Shown: positions 7,898-17,107, counted from the first letter of the stretch. The stretch is 62,021 nucleotides of DNA from Lapidilactobacillus bayanensis (GCF_003946695.1 NZ_RHOX01000016.1:1-62021), one strand, 5' to 3'. Notes: generated from the letters alone by a model not told the origin. Made by a program: numbers and translations.

Positions 7898-8113
7898 ATG
7901 AGTCTAGATGACAAAATTGATAGCACCAAAGATAAGGTAAGTGGAAAAGCTAAAGAAGTTGAAGGCAAGGTTACGAACGACAAGGCCCGCGAAGCTGAAG
8001 GTAAGGGTCAAGGTATTCTAGGTAAGGCTAAAGATAAACTGTCAGATGCCAAAGATGCTGTTAAAGATACGGTTGATAACGTAAAGGAAAAGTTAGATAA
8101 AGACGATAAATAA
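7898..8113 (+). CDS. CsbD-family stress protein
   Basis: A 71-residue, Lys/Asp/Glu-rich hydrophilic protein with the repeats of the CsbD family (DKIDSTKDKVSGKAKEVEG, then KAREAEGKGQGILGKAKDK). CsbD-like proteins are abundant general-stress proteins of unknown action. The ATG at 7898 follows GGGAGG by 7 bases; the frame also opens at 7883, but that would place the ribosome site inside the coding region. A hairpin terminator follows immediately. Confidence 0.9.
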   Translation: MSLDDKIDSTKDKVSGKAKEVEGKVTNDKAREAEGKGQGILGKAKDKLSDAKDAVKDTVDNVKEKLDKDDK

Positions 8114-8126
8114 ATTATCATTTTTA

Positions 8127-8151
8127 AGAAGACCAAAATCTGGTCTTCTTT
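8127..8151 (+). terminator. Terminator after csbD
   Basis: AGAAGACCA and TGGTCTTCT pair around AAATC, followed by a T-rich run (TTTATTTTTTC). Confidence 0.85.
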
Positions 8152-8228
8152 TATTTTTTCACGCTTGTTACCCTGTTTTTTCTCCACACTGTAATACGCG
8201 GCTTATGTGGTCGCTGCGGCTTTTTACG

Positions 8229-8327
8229 TTACCACCGTCCATCTTTAAGCTGATGTTCTAAGTCACCCAAGCAACGTGTCTCTGTGCGACTGACAAGGCC
8301 AAATCTGCTATTTACCATCTGGCCCAT
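8229..8327 (-). CDS. Possible 32-residue ORF in a decayed region
   Basis: The peptide starts MGQMVNSRFGLVSRTE and ends LKDGRW; it has a good ribosome site (GGAGGTGGC) 5 bases before its ATG. Just upstream on the same strand (8394-8460) a second short open tail ends ARLDKMV without a start. The 8160-8570 stretch is GC-rich compared with its neighbours and looks like the eroded end of a phage or plasmid segment. No function recognised; it may not be expressed. Confidence 0.3.
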   Translation of the reverse strand: MGQMVNSRFGLVSRTETRCLGDLEHQLKDGRW

Positions 8328-8574
8328 GCCGGCCACCTCCAAATTTTGGGCAAAATAAAAACGCCACGCTATTTAGCACGACGTCTATTATCCTTACACC
8401 ATCTTATCGAGCCGAGCACCCGCCTGTGCCCACTCCGGAAACTCATACCCGTATTTACTATGAATTAATCATGATATCGCCACCTCCTGACCATATGCAA
8501 AAAAAACAGTGATTAGCTGAACTTTTCGATAAATCTATTAAAAGTTTCCGTAGTCCCATTTGCAATTAGTACAA

Positions 8575-9150
8575 CTAAAGCTTCATAGCTAATTTATCAA
8601 ATTCTTGTATATCAATACCCGTTGCTCCAATTAAATCAAGAATAATCTCCTTTGCTAAGTCTTTACTATAGGAATTTAATTGTTCTGTGAAATCTGGCTC
8701 TTCACTTTCATACAGGCCATTGAGCAGTGGAATAATGTAACTATAGATATACACTATTAGTGGATATTCTTTTAATTCCACCAAAACGGTATCAGTTATC
8801 CCATCGCTAACCATTTTAGATTTTCTCGTATCAACAACAATTTGATTATGAACATCAACTTTAAAATATACCTTGTTACCACGCTCAGTTAACTCCATTC
8901 CAACACTTCTCAATGGAAACTGTCGGGCGATATGCATCTTTAAGACTGATAAATCAGTAATATTAGGTGAGCGACCAATTATCATATCTTGCAAATCATC
9001 TCGTTGAATTGTTCCCGAGAACGCATTCATTGCTGGCAATCCAATATCAGAATTAATTTGCCTGTTGTTTCGATCATATTTCCAAAACATCCAAGCAAAA
9101 AAGTTATCTTCAAGATAATCAGTACATTCAACATTGTCGTTGCCAATCAA
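8575..9150 (-). CDS. Hypothetical protein, N-terminus uncertain
   Basis: About 191 residues from a TTG at 9150, with no recognised domain. The sequence has an aromatic N-terminal part (DNFFAWMFWKYDRNN), a central mixed region and an acidic helical C-terminus (LAKEIILDLIGATG). The frame is open further upstream (SWQLQLIGND) but meets a stop near 9195 before any good start, so the 5' end may be truncated. It is divergent from the next gene by about 47 bases. Function unknown. Confidence 0.55.
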   Translation of the reverse strand: MIGNDNVECTDYLEDNFFAWMFWKYDRNNRQINSDIGLPAMNAFSGTIQRDDLQDMIIGRSPNITDLSVLKMHIARQFPLRSVGMELTERGNKVYFKVDVHNQIVVDTRKSKMVSDGITDTVLVELKEYPLIVYIYSYIIPLLNGLYESEEPDFTEQLNSYSKDLAKEIILDLIGATGIDIQEFDKLAMKL

Positions 9151-9197
9151 TTGAAGTTGCCATGATATAATAGGTGGAAAAATAGGAGATTCTAATT

Positions 9198-9491
9198 ATG
9201 AAGGACTGGGAATATTCAAATTTCACAAAAGAAGCCTCAATGTTTGGCGGCCCCGCTAAATTTATCGCGACAATAAAAGAAGAAGCAGAAAAAGCAGGTA
9301 TAGAAAAAGGACTAGTAATCGGTTTATCTGCTGGTGTATTAGTAACTAGTGTTAGTGTAACTGCCTATAAAAAAACAAAATCTCTCCTTGCAAAGCGTAA
9401 GCAAGAAAAGAAGTTGGCCAAAGAAGCTGAAGAACAACTAATGCAAGAGTTACACGATATGGATGAGAATCCAGATGACACGATTCAATAA
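9198..9491 (+). CDS. Hypothetical single-span membrane protein
   Basis: A 97-residue protein: a polar N-terminus, a helix beginning near residue 37 (KGLVIGLSAGVLVTSVSVTAY), then a strongly charged coiled tail (LAKRKQEKKLAKEAEEQ). AATAGGAG precedes the ATG. A terminator closes it at 9515-9557. The family is not recognised; the small membrane helix plus a coiled tail is a common phage or plasmid accessory pattern. Confidence 0.7.
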   Translation: MKDWEYSNFTKEASMFGGPAKFIATIKEEAEKAGIEKGLVIGLSAGVLVTSVSVTAYKKTKSLLAKRKQEKKLAKEAEEQLMQELHDMDENPDDTIQ

Positions 9492-9514
9492 TTATCCTGT
9501 AAAAATAGACAAAT

Positions 9515-9557
9515 AAAAAACAACCATGTGAATTTAGCCGTTCCCTGGTTGTTTTTT
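9515..9557. terminator. Bidirectional terminator
   Basis: AAAAAACAACCA (9515-9526) pairs with TGGTTGTTTTTT (9546-9557), giving a terminator with A and T runs for transcripts from both sides. Confidence 0.8.
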
Positions 9558-9623
9558 GATAGCTGTGGGCGCTTATTGGACTATAACCCATCACGTATTA
9601 TACGTGGCTTATATTTATTTTAC

Positions 9624-10217
9624 TCAAAGTTCAGAGAGTATGTCACGCTTCTTTTCATCAAATTCAGATTGTGTAATAACACCCTCATCTAACAAGGCCT
9701 TTAACTCTCTTAGTTTGTCAGCTGCTGAACTCGTGTCGGCTACAACTGAAGGCTCTTCTTTAGCACTAAAGCTCTCCTTTAGAGAAGGGTATGAATCAAT
9801 TCGTGCATGAACATTAGGGAGGTCTTTCTTAATCCAACTAGCGATAGCAACCATCGTGTACATAAGGTGTTCACTTGTTTTGCCATCTTTGGAGTTGATA
9901 ATTAGCTTCTCAGCATTGAATACTAGTCGGCCATTTATTAACTTTGAGCTTTTGTAGGATATACTTCCAATTTCAGACAAAGGAATAAACTTATCGCTAT
10001 TTGTAAATTGATTAGCTAAATTAATACCCATGAAGAGAAGACCGTCCTCCTCAAAGCTAATCACGTACATTTTGTTGATTAAGCTACTAGTAACGGTTCC
10101 TATGAGATATTCTAGTTTTTTACTGACCTGAACATAAGCTAGGTAGTCGGTATTTTCAGAGTACCCTAAACTTTTCTTCTTTTCAGCAATATCATTAATT
10201 TTTAAAGCACTGCCCAT
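9624..10217 (-). CDS. SHOCT-domain protein with PH-like N-terminus
   Basis: A 197-residue protein. The last 30 residues form a SHOCT motif (LRELKALLDEGVITQSEFDE). The first two-thirds resembles a bacterial PH-like domain: LIGTVTSSLINKMYVISFEED, LSEIGSISYKSS and a closing helix VAIASWIKKDL. SHOCT tails are usually oligomerisation or binding modules; such proteins are common in prophages and plasmids of lactobacilli. It starts MGSALKIND with AAAGGAG upstream. Role unknown. Confidence 0.75.
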   Translation of the reverse strand: MGSALKINDIAEKKKSLGYSENTDYLAYVQVSKKLEYLIGTVTSSLINKMYVISFEEDGLLFMGINLANQFTNSDKFIPLSEIGSISYKSSKLINGRLVFNAEKLIINSKDGKTSEHLMYTMVAIASWIKKDLPNVHARIDSYPSLKESFSAKEEPSVVADTSSAADKLRELKALLDEGVITQSEFDEKKRDILSEL

Positions 10218-10463
10218 TTTTCAATTCTCCTTTGGTAAGAGCTAATTATACACCTAGTTATTGATAATCCTTAAAACATTGTTTTTTGAACTATACCAAT
10301 AGGAGTTGACATAAAGCGGCTTATCCCAAGTAACCACCATTCACCCCGATACTTCCACATCCCGTTATTTTTCGATTGTGAACTTGTCCAAAAAAGAAGT
10401 GGTATAGGTCACAGATTGGCCTTAATTGGGGAAAATTAGTTTGTGAAATTCACTGGGATTACT

Positions 10464-10640
10464 CCTAGACCATTCCCTTAAATTCAACTGTCTCATTCTT
10501 TGTATTAACCAAAAACTTACCAACGCTCCCCTGATACCCTTGCTTATGCAAAACTCTTTTTACTTGATCTCTCTGCTGATTTGTAATCCTTACATTCCAA
10601 CAATTCCACCAACTTTCTTTTTTTCTTTGGAATTTGACTT
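10464..10640 (-). pseudogene. C-terminal remnant of an unrecognised protein
   Basis: An open minus-strand frame of about 58 codons ending in a stop at 10464. It reads SWWNCWNVRITNQQRDQV and later GYQGSVGKFLVNTKNETVEF, which looks like a genuine protein tail, but no start is present. The family is not recognised. Confidence 0.35.
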
Positions 10641-11100
10641 GACGGGTTATGGTTTTTCATTCAGAGAGGGAGTGACGTTTTGAGCGCAGAATTGTTCCCT
10701 GGAAACAGCTATTTGGAATAACTGAACCAGAGTACAATTCTACTACTAAAAGTTTCCCCTTAGTTCGTCGGTCGTTAACGTCCGTCGCTTGTCTGTACAA
10801 TTGCGGTATTGCTACCACCACTCATTATAAACCTACGTTTTCGGTTTAACCTACTAAAAACGCCCTAGTAGGCGTTGGCAATACGTATTTATGTTTGTTC
10901 GATCACCAACTAATCAGTGGCACCAAGCCGAAGCTTCGTTTTACCACCCGCGCCGTTAATGGTCGCGCTCACCATTCACCACCCAGCCGTACAGATAGCC
11001 TTGTTGTGGTATAGCCAGACTTATTGAAGTCGCACTGGCAAACGTGTCCCCTTGGATTTAGACCCCAGCTTGTCCCCTAGGGCTTTAAAAATCGCACCGG
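10641..11100. other. Long intergenic stretch with no convincing gene
   Basis: GC-richer than the flanks and rich in short dyads (for example AACGCC, CTAGTA, GGCGTT at about 10858-10875). No frame longer than about 50 codons has a ribosome site. It lies before the partition locus and may be an old replication or transfer segment that has decayed. Confidence 0.4.
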
Positions 11101-11103
11101 CCA

Positions 11104-11174
11104 TGATATAATAGTCATTAAACAATGATGCCTTTTTGTGGCGCTCACCGATTCCCGTCGGTGGGTGTTTTTTT
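11104..11174 (+). ncRNA. Candidate small RNA of about 55 nt
   Basis: An extended -10 (TGATATAAT, 11104-11112) is followed about 35 bases later by a compact terminator: CACCGA, TTCCCG, TCGGTG (11146-11163), GGTG and seven Ts ending at 11174. There is no reading frame between them. This gives a predicted transcript of about 55 nt upstream of parA; the -35 is weak. It could be a plasmid-encoded antisense or regulatory RNA, or a leader that ends before parA. Confidence 0.4.
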
Positions 11175-11250
11175 ATGTTCTATTTTATGAATTAACCATA
11201 CCACTATTCAGCTTGTTTATAAACAAAAATCGCAAAAATAACAAAAGTAA

Positions 11251-11300
11251 TTTGTAACAAGTTTCATGTAATTTGATACTTGTAATTTGTATCTTTATAT
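11251..11300. repeat. Candidate centromere repeats upstream of parA
   Basis: Several overlapping copies of the AT-rich motif TTGTAA / ACTTGTAATTTGTATC occur here. The same words recur after parB at 12383-12455, so this is probably an upstream ParB-binding cluster that also controls the par promoter. Confidence 0.5.
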
Positions 11301-11305
11301 TTACG

Positions 11306-11334
11306 TTGAATCGCTATGCTCGTTGCATTACAAT
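11306..11334 (+). promoter_or_regulatory. Promoter of parAB
   Basis: TTGAAT (11306-11311) and TACAAT (11329-11334) with a 17-bp spacer, directly after the repeat cluster and 39 bases before the parA ATG. Confidence 0.65.
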
Positions 11335-11372
11335 GACTATGAACTAATAAGTTCAAGTCTGGAGGATCCTGT

Positions 11373-12158
11373 ATGACCACATCGATCACGATAGGAAACT
11401 TTAAAGGTGGAGTTGGAAAAACAACAACTTGTGTAACCTTTTCTTATCTATTAAATAAAGCCCATAGAAAAACCTTATTAATTGATTTTGATCCACAAGG
11501 AAATGCTAGTGAAATTATAGAAAAAACATTTCCTGTATTCAAACAAAAAAATTCCAAAAGTTTAACTGATGGTATTAAGAATCTGGATTTATCTGAGTCC
11601 ATTGCACACGTCACAGATTACCTTGATCTGATGCCTAGTGATTGGAGCTTATCTTTGCTTCCTGATATGCTTGAAGATTATAAGAAAAGTAACCGACCAC
11701 TATTTTTAAAAACTTTGCTAACAAAAATTAGAAATGATTATGATTATATTTTAATAGACGTTCCGCCAACGCTATCAGCATATACAAATAATGCCGTTTT
11801 AGCCTCAGATTACGTAATTATGGTTATGCAGACTCAAGAGCAATCTTACTCAAGTTCTTTAAAATTTGTAAGCTATCTTCAAGGGCTTAGAAAAGACTAT
11901 GACAAATCATTTGATTTGCTTGGCATTATTGCCTATCTGGTTAAAAAAGACGGACCTGTCGATCATGAAGTGTTGAAAGCCGCTAATCAAGCCTTTGGAA
12001 AAGCCCTATTTCATGGGAACGTATTTCAAAGAGAACGTGTTAAACGTTTCGGAAAAAGTGGAATTAGAGATGAGGATATGTGGGACAAAAGGGCTTTATA
12101 TATGTATCAAGTAGTATTAGATGAAGCTCTATCACGAATTAATCTGTTGGAGGGGTAG
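11373..12158 (+). CDS. parA: ParA-family partition ATPase
   Basis: A 261-residue ParA/MinD-type ATPase with the deviant Walker A box KGGVGKTT (residues 11-18), the switch DFDPQGNAS near 39, and YILIDVPPTLSA as Walker B near 125. It is the short type without an N-terminal DNA-binding domain, as is common for type Ib partition systems, where the partner controls transcription. ATG preceded by TGGAGGA. The parB-like gene follows after 3 bases. It drives segregation of this low-copy plasmid. Confidence 0.92.
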   Translation: MTTSITIGNFKGGVGKTTTCVTFSYLLNKAHRKTLLIDFDPQGNASEIIEKTFPVFKQKNSKSLTDGIKNLDLSESIAHVTDYLDLMPSDWSLSLLPDMLEDYKKSNRPLFLKTLLTKIRNDYDYILIDVPPTLSAYTNNAVLASDYVIMVMQTQEQSYSSSLKFVSYLQGLRKDYDKSFDLLGIIAYLVKKDGPVDHEVLKAANQAFGKALFHGNVFQRERVKRFGKSGIRDEDMWDKRALYMYQVVLDEALSRINLLEG

Positions 12159-12161
12159 AAT

Positions 12162-12401
12162 ATGCCGGAAAAGAAAAGTCTTTTAGATCAGATTGATGCA
12201 GAGAGTCAATTAAAAGATGGCGACTCTCCTTTTAAACGAAAAGAAAAAACAAAACCATTACGAGTTAGAGAATCATTTTACAATGATATTCGAAAAATTG
12301 CCTTCGAAGAAAATACAAAAATGGTTGAGATTTTAGATGACATAATAAAGCGTGGGCTTCGAAGCTATAAAAAGAGTCACCCAGATACAGATTACAAGTA
12401 A
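12162..12401 (+). CDS. Small ParB-type centromere-binding protein
   Basis: A 79-residue, basic protein. The N-terminus is charged (PEKKSLLDQIDAESQLKDG); the second half (LRVRESFYNDIRKIAFEEN, then VEILDDIIKRGLRSYKKS) resembles a ribbon-helix-helix fold. It is translated right after parA from TTGGAGGGG. Its last codons lie within a palindrome that is itself a candidate binding site. Type Ib systems use such small RHH adaptors. The fold assignment is by pattern only. Confidence 0.7.
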   Translation: MPEKKSLLDQIDAESQLKDGDSPFKRKEKTKPLRVRESFYNDIRKIAFEENTKMVEILDDIIKRGLRSYKKSHPDTDYK

Positions 12402-12455
12402 CTTGTAATCTGTATCTTGTAACTTGTATCTTGTAATAAGTAACTTGCAATTTTA
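12383..12455. repeat. Candidate centromere (parS-like) palindrome and repeats after parB
   Basis: A perfect palindrome at 12383-12417 (17-bp arms, core GATTACAAGT, one central base) overlaps the parB stop. It is followed by repeats of TTGTAACTTGTATC and related words to about 12455. The same words occur upstream of parA. There is no T-run, so it is not a simple terminator. Confidence 0.6.
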
Positions 12456-12764
12456 ATTTAATCTGAACAAAATACGCTTACGACTCAAATGCAGGCTTTG
12501 GAATCCAGCGATGCTAACAAAGAAAAAAGTAAATAATTACGCGCTCTCAGACAACACGTTCACCTTTTAGATGTATACTTGTCCGTTTAAATTAAGCAGA
12601 ATGCGTTTATATCACGTTATAAAATCAAAATTTTATTAGACAATAAAAAAAACCACCCAAATTAATGAGTAGTGCTTTTTGATATGCAATTGGCATAAAG
12701 ATCTGAATAAATAGAAAGTTAACTATATATTAATAATAAATAGAATTAATAAAAGGAGATTATT
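12456..12764. other. AT-rich intergenic stretch before the HrtBA-like operon
   Basis: No gene seen. An A-rich segment near 12650 and the ribosome site AAAAGGAG at 12750-12757 are the only recognisable items. Confidence 0.4.
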
Positions 12765-13811
12765 ATGTTTTTAGCTATTAAAGAGATGCTACATGAAAAA
12801 TTGCGTTATAGCCTAATAGTGGCACTTATATTTTTAGTAAGTTATCTTTTGATTATTCTTACTGGTTTAGCCACTGGTTTAGCTAACCTAAACAAAGCGG
12901 CAATTAACGAGTGGGATGCTTCAAGTATTGTCTTAAATAGTGATTCTGAAGGACGTTTACAACAATCTTTTCTTTCACAGGATGAGGTTGCTAGTTTACC
13001 CAATAATGGAACCAGAATTTCACAGTATAGTACACTTGTAAAATCAGAAAATGGATTAAAAGAGAATACTCAATTAGTAGGTCTTGATTCCAAATCGTTC
13101 ATATTTAAAAAATTGAAAATAACAAGTGGTAGTAAAAATATCCGAAACAATGCCGGCGTCGTATCGGATAAATTCAAAAGTGATGGATTCAAAATCGGTG
13201 ACCACTTGTTAGTTGCTAATTCATCATTGAGGATTAAAATTACAGGTTTTACACCCAGGGCAACTTTAAGTGCTCTTCCCGTGGTTTATATTTCACCAGA
13301 CACTATTCAACCACTGAATAAAGGTGTAACAAATGCTGTGGTATTCAAGAATAAGTTAAAGAATTCAAAAATACCAAAAGGGACCAATCAATTGAGCATT
13401 AGCTCATTTATTAAAAAATTACCTGGATATAGCGCACAACAACTCACATTCGACTTCATGATTGCTTTTTTGTATATTATTATTCTAATTGTTATTTCAA
13501 TTTTCTTGTATATTCTGACTGTTCAAAAATTACCCAACTTAGGTGTCTTGAAGGCGCAAGGAGTCTCAACGCAATATCTTATTTTGAGTACGTTATTTCA
13601 ATCATTTATTATTTCAGTTATTGGCGTTATTATAGCCATTATATTAGGTGAAATAACAGCTATTACGTTACCCAGCGAGGTACCCATTGTCATCGATAAA
13701 AGTAATATTATTGTAACTGGAATCGGTATTATTATTATGTCCTTGTTAGGTGCACTGATACCTATTCGTCAAATCGCCAAAGTTGATCCTTACAAAATTA
13801 TTGGAGGTTAA
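12765..13811 (+). CDS. FtsX-type ABC transporter permease, HrtB-like
   Basis: A 348-residue half-size MacB/FtsX permease: one N-terminal membrane helix (residues 15-38), an outside domain of about 190 residues, then three helices in the last 130 residues (FLYIIILIVISIFLYILTV, FIISVIGVIIAIILG, IIVTGIGIIIMSLLGALI). The opening MFLAIKEMLHEKLRYSLI and the length match the HrtB heme-exporter permeases of Firmicutes, so heme or similar toxic-compound export is likely. The ATPase gene follows after 4 bases. No HrtR-type regulator lies beside it. Confidence 0.82.
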   Translation: MFLAIKEMLHEKLRYSLIVALIFLVSYLLIILTGLATGLANLNKAAINEWDASSIVLNSDSEGRLQQSFLSQDEVASLPNNGTRISQYSTLVKSENGLKENTQLVGLDSKSFIFKKLKITSGSKNIRNNAGVVSDKFKSDGFKIGDHLLVANSSLRIKITGFTPRATLSALPVVYISPDTIQPLNKGVTNAVVFKNKLKNSKIPKGTNQLSISSFIKKLPGYSAQQLTFDFMIAFLYIIILIVISIFLYILTVQKLPNLGVLKAQGVSTQYLILSTLFQSFIISVIGVIIAIILGEITAITLPSEVPIVIDKSNIIVTGIGIIIMSLLGALIPIRQIAKVDPYKIIGG

Positions 13812-13815
13812 TTTC

Positions 13816-14490
13816 ATGTCAAATCTAATTTTTGAATCGGTGACAAAAGTTTTTGGAGAAGGGAGTAGTAAGTACGTAGCGCTGGAAAATATTAATTTTA
13901 AAGCAGAAAGTGGTCAGCTTATTTTAGTTGTAGGGCCATCAGGATCAGGAAAAACTACATTTTTGACTATAGCCGGCGGGCTGCAGACACCAACTGAGGG
14001 TGACGTAAAAATAAATGACAGCACAATTAAAAGTTTATCCGAAAAACAGCAAACAAAATTAAGATTGGAAAAAATAGGATTTGTTTTACAATCTTATAAC
14101 TTAGTCCCATTTTTAACGGTCGAAGAACAGTTTAAATTCGTAGATAAACTAAAAAACCAAAATTTGACTGAACAAAAAATGCATGAGCTTCTTTCTGATT
14201 TAGGACTTTTAGAACTGCTAAAAAAATATCCTAATCAACTTTCTGGTGGACAAAAGCAGCGTGTGGCAATTGCTAGAGCATTATACACTGATCCTGACTA
14301 TATTTTAGCAGATGAACCCACAGCCGCATTAGATACAGATAGATCCATGAAAGTAATCGAGCTACTCAGAGATTTAGCGCACAAAAGAAATAAAATTATT
14401 ATTGTAGTTACTCATGACTTAAGGTTAAAAGATATGGCAGACAAAGTTTATCAGATAATTGACGGTAAAATGACAATCCTGGAGAAGTAA
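13816..14490 (+). CDS. ABC transporter ATPase, HrtA/LolD-like
   Basis: A 224-residue ATPase: Walker A GPSGSGKTT near 41, Q-loop VLQSYNLVPF, signature LSGGQKQRVAIARAL and Walker B ILADEPTAALD, then the TVVTH-type switch (VVTHDLR). The ATG at 13816 is chosen because TTGGAGG lies just upstream within the end of the permease gene. It partners the FtsX-type permease; the MacB/HrtA class uses ATP to move the membrane domain and push substrate out rather than to carry it through the inner membrane. Confidence 0.9.
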   Translation: MSNLIFESVTKVFGEGSSKYVALENINFKAESGQLILVVGPSGSGKTTFLTIAGGLQTPTEGDVKINDSTIKSLSEKQQTKLRLEKIGFVLQSYNLVPFLTVEEQFKFVDKLKNQNLTEQKMHELLSDLGLLELLKKYPNQLSGGQKQRVAIARALYTDPDYILADEPTAALDTDRSMKVIELLRDLAHKRNKIIIVVTHDLRLKDMADKVYQIIDGKMTILEK

Positions 14491-14529
14491 TTTAATTTAT
14501 GACTAAAAATCAGGTAGCGTCAAGAATCT

Positions 14530-15836
14530 TGTGTAAATGAAATGCCTTCGTACATATAATATGTATCTAACTTAAATAAATGATGCTTCCAAAGTGTCCT
14601 GGAGTCCTTTGAACCCTCGGTGGATCCGCTTCAGAGACTTCTCGTTATAAACATTAAACTGAGAAACCAGGAAGCGATCCAGTGAATCTTCTGTTGGAAA
14701 TTGTTCTTTGTGGTGGGTGGTGCGCTTGAGATGCTTATTAAAGTTCTCAATCAGGTTAGTGGAGTATAGTGATTGCTGGATAGCTGGTGGAAAGTCCATG
14801 AAAGTGAGTAAATTCGGCATTTTAAGCAGATCTTTGATTAATTTGGGATAGGTCTGATGCCAGTTGTTGGCGAACTCATTCAGTTTCAGTTCGGCTGCTT
14901 CACGGTTGGCGGCCCGATGAACTTGTTTAAAGTCACTGATCACGGCCTTGCGGTCTTTTACGCGAACTTTGTTCATCAGATTCCGCCCAACATGAACCAG
15001 GCAACGTTGTCGTTTGGCTTTAGGGAAATGCCGATTCAAGCCTTCATCCAAACCAACTAACCCATCGGCCACAAACAACAGCACATCTTTAACGCCCTGC
15101 TTGATCAAGGTTCCCAGCAGTTCAGTCCAGATTCCAGTCGATTCCGTTGGCGCCACTTGGTAGTTCAGCACTTCTTTCGTACCATCTGGACGAATGCCAA
15201 TCGCAATATGAACGGCTTCTTTTTGAACGGTATCCCGCTTTAACGGCAAGTAAGTGGCATCTAAGAAGATGGCCGCATATTGCGAAGGCAGTCGCCGTTG
15301 CTGGAAAGCTTGAACCTGTTCATTGACGGCTTTAGTCATGTTGGAAACCGTGGCTTTGGAGTAGTGAGCACCGTACATTTTCTCAATGAGTTCGGCAATT
15401 TCAGCAGTGGTAATTCCCTTGGTATACAACTGAATGACCGTTGTTTCTAAATTATCACTGTGCCGACCGTAGGCTGGCAAGGTATGATTTTCAAACCGGC
15501 CATTGCGATCTCGAGGAATGGTTAAGTTAAGTTGGCCGTACTTCGTATCAAACGAGCGCTCATAACTGCCGTTGCGGTTATTACCAGTGTTAATCCCAGC
15601 GTATGAGTAGCGTTCGTAACCCAAAAACTCTGCCAATTCGGTTTGAAGCAGCTGGTTAATCGCAATTTCGAGGTGGTGACGAAAAACTTCGTCCAAATCT
15701 TGCTTTTGGGCTAGTGCAGCGATAATTTCTGTGGTAAGTTCATTCATGGGGAATGCCTCCTGTGATGTTTGTTTAGACGCTAACTATCATAAGGGAGAGG
15801 CTTCCCTTTTTCAATTCCCAATAATTCATTTACACA
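14530..15836 (-). mobile_element. IS256-family element, complete
   Basis: About 1.3 kb with 12-bp terminal inverted repeats TGTGTAAATGAA (14530-14541 and 15825-15836) around one transposase gene. No 8-9 bp target duplication is evident, which hints at recombination after insertion. Confidence 0.8.
14572..15747 (-). CDS. IS256-family (mutator) transposase
   Basis: A 391-residue intact transposase with the mutator core: FLDATYLPLKRD, LLFVADGLVGLDEGL, RCLVHVGRNLMNKV and the catalytic Glu in STNLIENFNKHLKR. Length and order fit IS256 transposases. GGAGGCATTCCCC precedes the ATG. Likely functional. Confidence 0.93.
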   Translation of the reverse strand: MNELTTEIIAALAQKQDLDEVFRHHLEIAINQLLQTELAEFLGYERYSYAGINTGNNRNGSYERSFDTKYGQLNLTIPRDRNGRFENHTLPAYGRHSDNLETTVIQLYTKGITTAEIAELIEKMYGAHYSKATVSNMTKAVNEQVQAFQQRRLPSQYAAIFLDATYLPLKRDTVQKEAVHIAIGIRPDGTKEVLNYQVAPTESTGIWTELLGTLIKQGVKDVLLFVADGLVGLDEGLNRHFPKAKRQRCLVHVGRNLMNKVRVKDRKAVISDFKQVHRAANREAAELKLNEFANNWHQTYPKLIKDLLKMPNLLTFMDFPPAIQQSLYSTNLIENFNKHLKRTTHHKEQFPTEDSLDRFLVSQFNVYNEKSLKRIHRGFKGLQDTLEASFI

Positions 15837-15908
15837 TAATTATTTAAACACTCATGTAAAACACCATATGTACATTTAAAACGTCTTAAACAGCCTTTAT
15901 TTTCGATT

Positions 15909-17053
15909 TTAAATATATCTATAAATCAAATTGACGAGACCCGGCTTAGATTGCTGCTGATTCTGACTGTATTGAATATCTTGCATAAATAATTCAGTTA
16001 GAATGTCTTTCGTATCCGCATCAATACTAGATTTAACTTGTTCTTTTTGTGACGATACATGACGTTCGAAGTACTCATCAACTCGTTTATAAATATGCTT
16101 GCCAATGTCTTTTGTAACAATACGATTTGTTAATTATTTTATCTTATTCGGCAACTGTCGAACCGCGTTGCTGACTTTTTGAAACACGCTGACGAAGTGT
16201 TGAGATTTCCAACTGTATTTTTCTCTTTTTTTTCTCGTAACTTTCTTTTACGGCATGGTTAATATGATCTTGTTGATTTTTGAAAAATTGGTCCTTGAGT
16301 ACGCGTTAAGCAAACATCGTTCTCGACCAAATATAATTGGTCATTACTCAATTCTTTTTCTTGAATTAATGAATTTATTTCTGTATGTAGATTTACCATA
16401 ATCATGGTATCTGCTCTAAATCGCTCCATTGTGCTTTTTATATACTTGTCGTTGTAATGACTGTGTAGAACTTTATCGTACTTCCCAGACGGGTTTCCAT
16501 GCCCTTCAACAGCATCTAAAAGCATACGTGCGTATAGATGTGGTACGCCTTTTTCGTTTGCGTGTACATAATACTCATCAATTTCTAGACTAACAATACC
16601 TAACTGATTGATATCTTCAACAGACTTTTTCAAAGCCTTTACGTGTGCATGTCTCAGGTCATTTTCAGTTACACCACTATCCCCTAGTGCTTGAGCGAAA
16701 TTTTCGTAATCGTCATAATTTGATGCAGTAATTACTAACGGAAAATTATTTGATTGAAAGTGCTTGATTCTAGGGTTCTTGTTCTTTTTCTTAAAATAAT
16801 TATCAATATTGCCGTCTACTTTCTTATATTCGCCATGTTTTATATATTTTTGATCTCTCTTCTCAATCATCTGATTCTGCTTATCTTGTAATTCTGTGTA
16901 CACGGATTTGTTCAAAATTACATGTTCATGAATTTGAAAGCTATATTTGTTTTGGTCTCTGATTGCTGAATCTTGAGACTCTAATTCGTAATGATTTTTA
17001 GACAAACCTCCGTAGCTCATACCTTCCCCAACATGTAAATTTGCTGTGGTCAT
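15909..17053 (-). pseudogene. Decayed MobV/Pre-type mobilisation gene
   Basis: The first 264 codons (17053-16259) encode a plasmid recombination/mobilisation-like protein with a helical region and a degraded relaxase-style segment (VHANEKGVPHLYARMLLDA, where a His-rich metal motif is expected). Near 16305 the frame slips: the true coiled-coil continuation (KDQFFKNQQDHINHAVKE) is found in another frame, and after a stop near 16135 a further C-terminal piece (IVTKDIGKHIYKRVDEYF) runs to 15909. At least two frame disruptions make it a pseudogene. It points to a rolling-circle plasmid that was captured here. Confidence 0.65.
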
Positions 17054-17107
17054 TTTATCAGCCCCTAGGTGTATTTAAGTTCAATATAGCATACCAATTT
17101 TTCTAAC

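Noticed and set aside
8394..8460. Short ORF ending ARLDKMV
   Set aside because: It has no start codon in frame and is at most a remnant.
10858..10875. AACGCC/GGCGTT hairpin as a resolvase-type site
   Set aside because: It shares only the word CCTAGTAGG with the resolvase palindromes and lacks their length and arms.
12640..12680. Terminator before the HrtBA-like genes
   Set aside because: The A/T runs are present but the arms do not pair well.
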